From NCBI RefSeq assembly GCF_040712315.1, contig NC_134017.1:7532001-7596000 (forward strand): 64,000 nucleotides of DNA. Direction: 5' to 3'. Origin of the DNA: Castanea sativa (taxonomy: Eukaryota; Streptophyta; Magnoliopsida; Fagales; Fagaceae). Under the pieces are notes generated by a model, which had not been told where the DNA came from, did not search any database, and saw only the letters and a program-made list of their open reading frames with translations. Positions 58,690-64,000 of the stretch are shown here, piece after piece; the first letter of the stretch is position 1; each line of letters opens with the position of its first letter. Position numbers and translations under genes: made by a program.

Positions 58690-59625
58690 GTTTGGGAAGA
58701 AATTTTTTTTTTTTTTTTTTTTTTTTGAGAATTTGGGAAGAAATTTATTTAATTTTGTAGTTTTTTTTTTACTATTTATGGGTCTCTATGTATAATTGGT
58801 ACTATTTATAGGTCTCATCGTATTATTCAACTAGCTTTTAACTTTTTATTTTTTACATTTTTAGTAAAAAAAATTTCAATTTCAACTAAATAAATTGTTC
58901 TTAAACGAACCTGTAGTATTAGATTCATTTCAGAACCATCTTTCACGTAATAATGTAGAGATTTTACATTAAGGACAAAACTTAGGTATAGTACCTTAGG
59001 TCCTGTTCCTTAGGCTCCTCTCTTAAGATTTAGTCATGTGACCACTTAATTAAAAAATACAATTTCATTCCATAAGAAAAAATCCACATGGCAGAATCTT
59101 AACAGGGGAACCTAAGGAATAGCACTTAAATACTATACCTAAGTCTTGCCCTTCCATTAATATCTTGCCCTTCCATTAATATCATAATCATCTAGAATGT
59201 GAATTATTGAATTTTTGTTTTTATTGTGTGACTTGGTGACCATTAATCTATTATGCAATATTTTCCACCATGTGACATAATTTTCATGTAGGGCCAAAAA
59301 TTCATGTTGAGGAAATTGTTTTTGGAACTTAAGGCTCATTATTGAATACAATGTCAAGTCATGTGTATGTGCTCTTAATGACAAGATTAAATTAGTGATA
59401 GTATATGCTTTTAGCCAAACCCCTAGAGATCATTGCGCAGCACACACAAGTGAAGAGATGTAGTGTTAGGTTCATTTGACAATCATCTTTCATGTAACCA
59501 CATAGAGATTTTTCAATAATATCAAAATCACTAAGCATTTGTCTTATTGACATCTTTTTGTTTTTTAGTTGGGTGACTTGTTGACCATTAATCTTTTATG
59601 CAATATTTTTCCACGATGGCCTATG
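58690..59625. repeat. W-box-rich dispersed repeat, cluster 4 (copy of window start)
   Basis: Near-copy of positions 1-800: same left flank, same MULE MITE, same 'ggaaattg', 'agatgtagtgttagg' and 'gacatctttttgttttttag' sequence. It breaks into different DNA after 'gcaatatttttccacgatgg' at about 59620. Confidence 0.85.
58973..59151. mobile_element. Mutator-like MITE, 179 bp (copy of 249-427)
   Basis: Same TIRs as at 249-427. The left duplication is now TTACATTAA (58964-58972) and the right TTCCATTAA (59152-59160). Next to the right end a 19-bp segment ('cttgcccttccattaatat') is tandemly repeated. Confidence 0.85.
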
Positions 59626-59760
59626 ATATGACGGTGGAATTAACATTTCATTCAAAATTTTCACGCTAAAGGTTGGCTTTTGGTGAAGAATTTCCATTAC
59701 AGTGTTGTTGATACAATAATTAAGCAATGTTAAATTATTGATGGTCTCAAAAGTTTAATT

Positions 59761-60624
59761 TATTAAAATATGAAATTTTTAATTATTTAGCAACACAATT
59801 CTAACAAGCAATGAGCCTTGTCGAAATATTAGAAAATGAGAGTATATCAAAAACACAAATTCAAAATTTTGAAAATAAGATAATTTCGGAAATATGGTAT
59901 GATAGTACATAACATTTTTAATATTAATTTAATAAAATGCAATTGGATATCAATGGAGTGTCATTTCTCCCTAGAAGAAAGTGCAGTTACCCTTTTAATT
60001 TTAATGAAGGCTTTTGACTGGATGACTTCAACCAAATGCCAAAGACCAATCCTCATGTTTCACGAAATTGCGTAGGAATTGTAGTTCAAGACTTTGATTT
60101 GTTGACTACTTTTTTTTTTTTTTTTTTTTTTGTGTTCAGTGACTTGGGGCTCAATTGGTAGTAGTATTTAAGTATTGTTATTTAGTTTTCAGTATTAAAA
60201 TATGAAAATTTTAATTATTTAGCAACACAATTCTAACAAGCAATGAGCCTTGACGGAATATTAGAAAATGAGGGTATATCAGAAACACAAATTCAAAATT
60301 TTGAAAATAATATAATTTTAGAAATATGGTATGATAGTACATAACATTTTTAATATTAATTTAATAAAATGCAATTGGATATCAATGGAGTGTCATTTCT
60401 CCCTAGAAGAAAGTGCAGTTACCCTTTTAATTTTAATGAAGACTTTTGACTTGATGACTTCAACCAAATGCCAAAGACCAATCCTCATGTTTCACGAAAT
60501 TGCGTAGGAATTGTAGTTCAAGACTTTGATTTGTTGACTACTTTTTGTTTTCTTTTTTGCGTTCAGTGACTTAGGGCTCAATTAGTAGTAGTGTTTAAGT
60601 ATTGTTATTCAGTTTTCAGTATTG
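59761..60624. repeat. Near-identical 432-bp tandem duplication
   Basis: Units 59761-60192 and 60193-60624 share 'tagcaacacaattctaac', 'atggtatgatagtacataac' and 'gtcatttctccctagaagaa' through 'gactttgatttgttgacta'. They differ by a few bases and a T-run (about 22 T against a mixed run). Related to the RLP1 upstream region. Confidence 0.9.
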
Positions 60625-61489
60625 TAAAAATACGTGTTTAAGTGTTATAAAAATAGGTGTCACTACCAATGGACATCTCACAGTTTACCTGTAAGTTGTT
60701 TACCAATGAACACTAAAAACTGTTATTTAAAAGTCACTACCAAAAATACCCTTAATTGCTTCTTCTTCTTTTTTTGGTTCAGTGACTTTTATTTGCCAAT
60801 GGACATCTCACAGTTTACCTGTAAGGAATTTTTTTTAAAATAATTAAAAAATACTCCAATAATAATTAAGCCTGTAAGGTGTTTGATAAAATTGTTTGAC
60901 GAAAGGCTTTTTCCCATGAGCATAGTGTATATATATAGCTTTGTTCTAACCTTCCGCACGTTTAGCAAAAGAGTAGTGCCCATGGTTGATTAAAATCTCA
61001 TGTATGTGCTTTCCAATTCTTCATTTATGCAAGTGTTACTGTTTAGTGGCCTTACTAACATGATTGCACCCTTAAATAAAGACATGATTGCAGTATAATT
61101 ACCATTTCAAGGTAGATACAGTGGAACCCCATGTGTTCAATAACCAACCTTAACATTCCCATGTATGTGATTCCATGGAATCTAGCATTACGCAAATGAA
61201 ACGCCACCTAATTGGTAAGTGGTGATGGGTTGAGCATAACCAACTAACCAAGTCATCCAAAGAACAAATGGTTTCAAATGATCTATTGTAGGTAGCTTTT
61301 TTTCTATATCACTTTTTATGACGTATAAGATGTATACAAAGACTTACTATTTAATGGAATCTACACTTTATAAATGTAATAATATATAAAACACATTAAA
61401 TTAATACAATGCAATTATCTCCTCTCAAATCTACATTTATATATCTAAAGTTAAAACATTGCATTTATTATTACTATGCTCTTATTGCA
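60625..61489. other. Intergenic DNA with a short direct repeat
   Basis: 'ccaatggacatctcacagtt' plus 'tacctgtaag' occurs at about 60668 and 60796. About 60960-61150 resembles 37180-37230. No gene seen. Confidence 0.5.
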
Positions 61490-63010
61490 ATTTGCCACAT
61501 GCCACTTTTTCTAATAAATTAATCAAAGTGGAATAAGACCCATAGTATTACAATTGGTAGAGCATAAAATTGAATATTCATAGTGAAACAAAGGACTATT
61601 AGTTTTTATATAAACCACAGATTTTCTTTATTAGTATCAATGTTATCAACTTTTTGACTTGTTTCTAAAAATTTAAAAAAAAAAAAAAAAACTTTTTGAC
61701 TTCTTTTGCCTTAACCCCCACTCCAATCCTGGGGTGGGAGGTGAGTTGTTAACCACTACACATTTTCTACCATGTGGCATAATTTCCATGTAAAATCATA
61801 TGTCAAATGTCCAACTTCTAGATGCTGTGTTCTTTTTATTATATTTTTTCAAAAACAATCATTGATGAGCCAAATAAAGTTGGCTCCCACTAGTAATATT
61901 GAAAACTTTGTCTGCCTAATAGTTGATTCCTTTTTTCACCTTCTTTTGCCTTGAACTTTTATTTATTTAACTTGAACTAAAGGAAGTGGAGGAAGATTTA
62001 AAGAAAACTTATTATTGTTATATAATGATAATTTTTCTGCTAGTGATATCATTGCAACGAAGGAATGGTGACTCCACACAAACTAGCAAACGGAATAATG
62101 GTTAAATGGGCACCATTTTAAAAGATGGTCACCACCACGCACCCTTAGCATGAAGGCCACTCCATAAATATAAGTGCTTGTGGGGTATTTTTTCAAAATA
62201 TGGGATCATTATTCCCTACATTCTCTTCTTCCAGTTGAGTTCATATTCGATACAATAATTAAGCAATATACTTGTGAGGTCAAGAATACACATTCAGAAA
62301 TTCATGTGGAGGATATTTGTCCAGAACCTAAGGTTCATGATGGTGAAAAATCTTATGTGTATGCATGTGTGCTCTTAATGGCATAATTCTTTTAGTGATA
62401 GTAAACCAAACCTTGCTAGATCAATATATGCCAAAGACAAGTGATGAGATGTGCTAGGTTTATTGGACGAAATAAAAGTTCCATGTTCCACTTTTATCCT
62501 TCGTTTATTGCAAATTACTACACGCCACGTTTTCTAATAAAGTAATCAAAGTGGAAAGAAATAAGACCCATAGTATATTACATTTGTGGTGCATAAAATT
62601 GAATACTCATAGTGGAACAAAGGACTATCATTTCACTTAACGATCATTTTTCACATAAACCACATAGATTTTCTTCATCAATATCAATGTTATCGACTTT
62701 CTAGCTTCTTTTTCTTTAACCCCCACCCCATCCTGGGGTGAGAGGTGACTTTTCAACCATTACACATTTTCTACCGTGTGACATAATTTTCATGTAAGAC
62801 CATATGTCAAATATCCAACTTCTAGATGCCGTGTTCTTTCTATTATATTTTTTAAACAATAATCATTAATGAGCCAAATAAAGTTGAATCCCACTAGTAA
62901 TGTTGAAAACTTTGTCTGCGTAATAGTTGATTTTTTTTTTTTCACCTTCTTTTGCCTTGAAATTTTATTTATTTACACTAACCTAAACTAAAGGAAGTGG
63001 AGGTAGATTT
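61490..63010. repeat. Two diverged ~470 bp direct repeats
   Basis: 61490-61985 and 62510-63000 share 'ttttctaataaa.taatcaaa', 'gtggcataatt'-like text, 'caacttctagatgc.gtgttc', 'gagccaaataaagttg' and 'actaaaggaagtggagg'. Between them lies one W-box-type unit (62240-62480). Part of the family also sits at 37980-38300. Confidence 0.8.
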
Positions 63011-63727
63011 ACTTGATATTGTTGTAATTGTGAAACAAAATATTATTGTGGTTATTGTTGATATCCATTTTAATGACACATTTTGTATAAGCCCGATTCA
63101 ACCAAGCCCGACTTCCTTGTGAGCTCAATTAATGTATTATATTATATTCTATTATATTTTTTTAAGAATAGCCCAATCCCATACGATTTATTGGGGAAAT
63201 TGAGGAAGTGTGGCTACCAAGTGGGTAAGGGATAATAGTAGCACCTCAGGTTCATGGACGAGGTCTTATACCCAAAATTTCCACCCCAAAAGAGTTTTTA
63301 TGCTCTGGCTATTTGTAACCCAAAGTTTCTGCCCTAAACCATTTTTCCTTTAAAATATAGTTGACTGTTATTCGCCAACTCCAGCTGCTAGCCCTTACTT
63401 AGGTGAGTATTCCAATAATCTAAAATGGCTGACAAAAGGCAGCCAATTAGAGCAAACCCCATTTATTTCCCAAATCATGTTAAATGCATGCAAGCTATTC
63501 CTTAAACAAAAGCAACCTAAGCCAAGACATCAAATTAGTATCACGTTGGATAAAAGTCTCTACTACTACTAAAAAACCAGTCATTAGAAACACCCCAAAC
63601 TCAATACAAGACTCTCTCTTCAGCTTAAATGAACGAACCACATTTTACCCACGTAGCTAAAACTTTATAGCAAAAACTCATTCAATCAACCAACATTCTC
63701 ACAATTCCGAAGCTTAGGAATGGAAAT
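63011..63727. other. Intergenic DNA, no supported gene
   Basis: Mixed-composition sequence. It could contain the promoter of the small ORF at 63728, but no motif is decisive. Confidence 0.3.
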
Positions 63728-63886
63728 ATGGGTACAGGAGAACCTTCCCTCTCTTCTTCACAACCTCTTTCAATTTCCTTTTCTCGCTGGTTATGGGTCA
63801 AAGTTTCAGACCTGTTGTGTTTCTATGCATTTTTCAGCATTTTTGTTATTAGCTATTTGATTTCTCTCTTGTTAAAGCACCATTAG
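63728..63886 (+). CDS. Small hydrophobic ORF of 52 codons, unrecognised
   Basis: Reads MGTGEPSLSSSQPLSISFSR, then a single likely transmembrane segment (LLCFYAFFSIFVISYLISLL) and ends KHH-stop. Serine-rich start, then one membrane helix. I do not recognise a family. It could be a real small membrane protein, the first exon of a gene running past the window, or chance. An overlapping ATG at 63720 in another frame gives about 46 codons and is less protein-like. Confidence 0.25.
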   Translation: MGTGEPSLSSSQPLSISFSRWLWVKVSDLLCFYAFFSIFVISYLISLLLKHH

Positions 63887-64000
63887 TCTTTGTTTATTAT
63901 ACATTTGAAATTTCGAGCTTGATTCTCCACAAATAATCACTTTTAAAGAACTAAAGGGAAGATTTAGGTCATTCTCGCATTTTTTGCCCTTGTCGCAAAA

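Overview
The window looks like AT-rich, repeat-dense nuclear DNA of a flowering plant, probably a woody eudicot. Oak/beech relatives (Fagaceae) are my guess from the style of the receptor-like proteins and MITEs, but this is not proven. There are no prokaryotic operons, CRISPR arrays or convincing tRNA/rRNA genes. Host genes are few and most show damage. Most of the sequence is transposons, tandem arrays and segmental duplications.

Layout. 1-9 kb: intergenic DNA with two clusters of a ~310-330 bp tandem repeat rich in TTGAC (W-box) cores, several MITEs and AT microsatellites. 9.8-12.4 kb: a ~30 bp tandem array running directly into a ~93 bp satellite with a six-unit higher-order repeat. 14.5-15.6 kb: a ~1 kb Harbinger-like element holding a CpG-rich minisatellite and a strong hairpin. 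15.9-23.1 kb (+): a coatomer zeta subunit (COPI) gene with four recognisable exons. Its intron 2 holds three nested DNA transposons. Its last exons are not visible and its fourth acceptor lacks AG. 24-26 kb: a short TGGACCGAA-type array and a 222 bp MULE MITE.

26.7-58.1 kb (- strand): a duplicated module of an EIX2-like LRR receptor-like protein (RLP) followed by a SET-domain (SETD9-like) gene. It includes an RLP 3' fragment (26.7 kb), a SETD9-like gene reduced to exons 1-3 (30.1-32.2 kb), a scrap of another SETD9 5' end (33 kb), RLP1 with a single-base frameshift (33.7-36.4 kb), two decayed SETD9 copies (48.3-50.4 and 51.3-55.0 kb) and RLP2 with an in-frame stop (55.4-58.0 kb). Between RLP1 and the second SETD9 copy lie a degenerate hAT transposon with a nested foldback element, a tRNA-derived SINE, another W-box repeat cluster and a stray copy of zeta-COP intron 1. 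58.7-64 kb: a further copy of the window's first kilobase, a near-identical 432 bp tandem duplication, two diverged direct repeats and a small unrecognised ORF near the end.

Functionally, the RLPs would be plasma-membrane immune co-receptors lacking a kinase, zeta-COP a Golgi vesicle coat subunit, and SETD9-like a putative methyltransferase. As read here, both RLPs and two SETD9 copies are broken. The third SETD9 copy could only make the N-terminal part. The main story is birth-and-death evolution of an immune-receptor cluster and layered transposon insertion. I saw no sign of a wholly new biochemical system.
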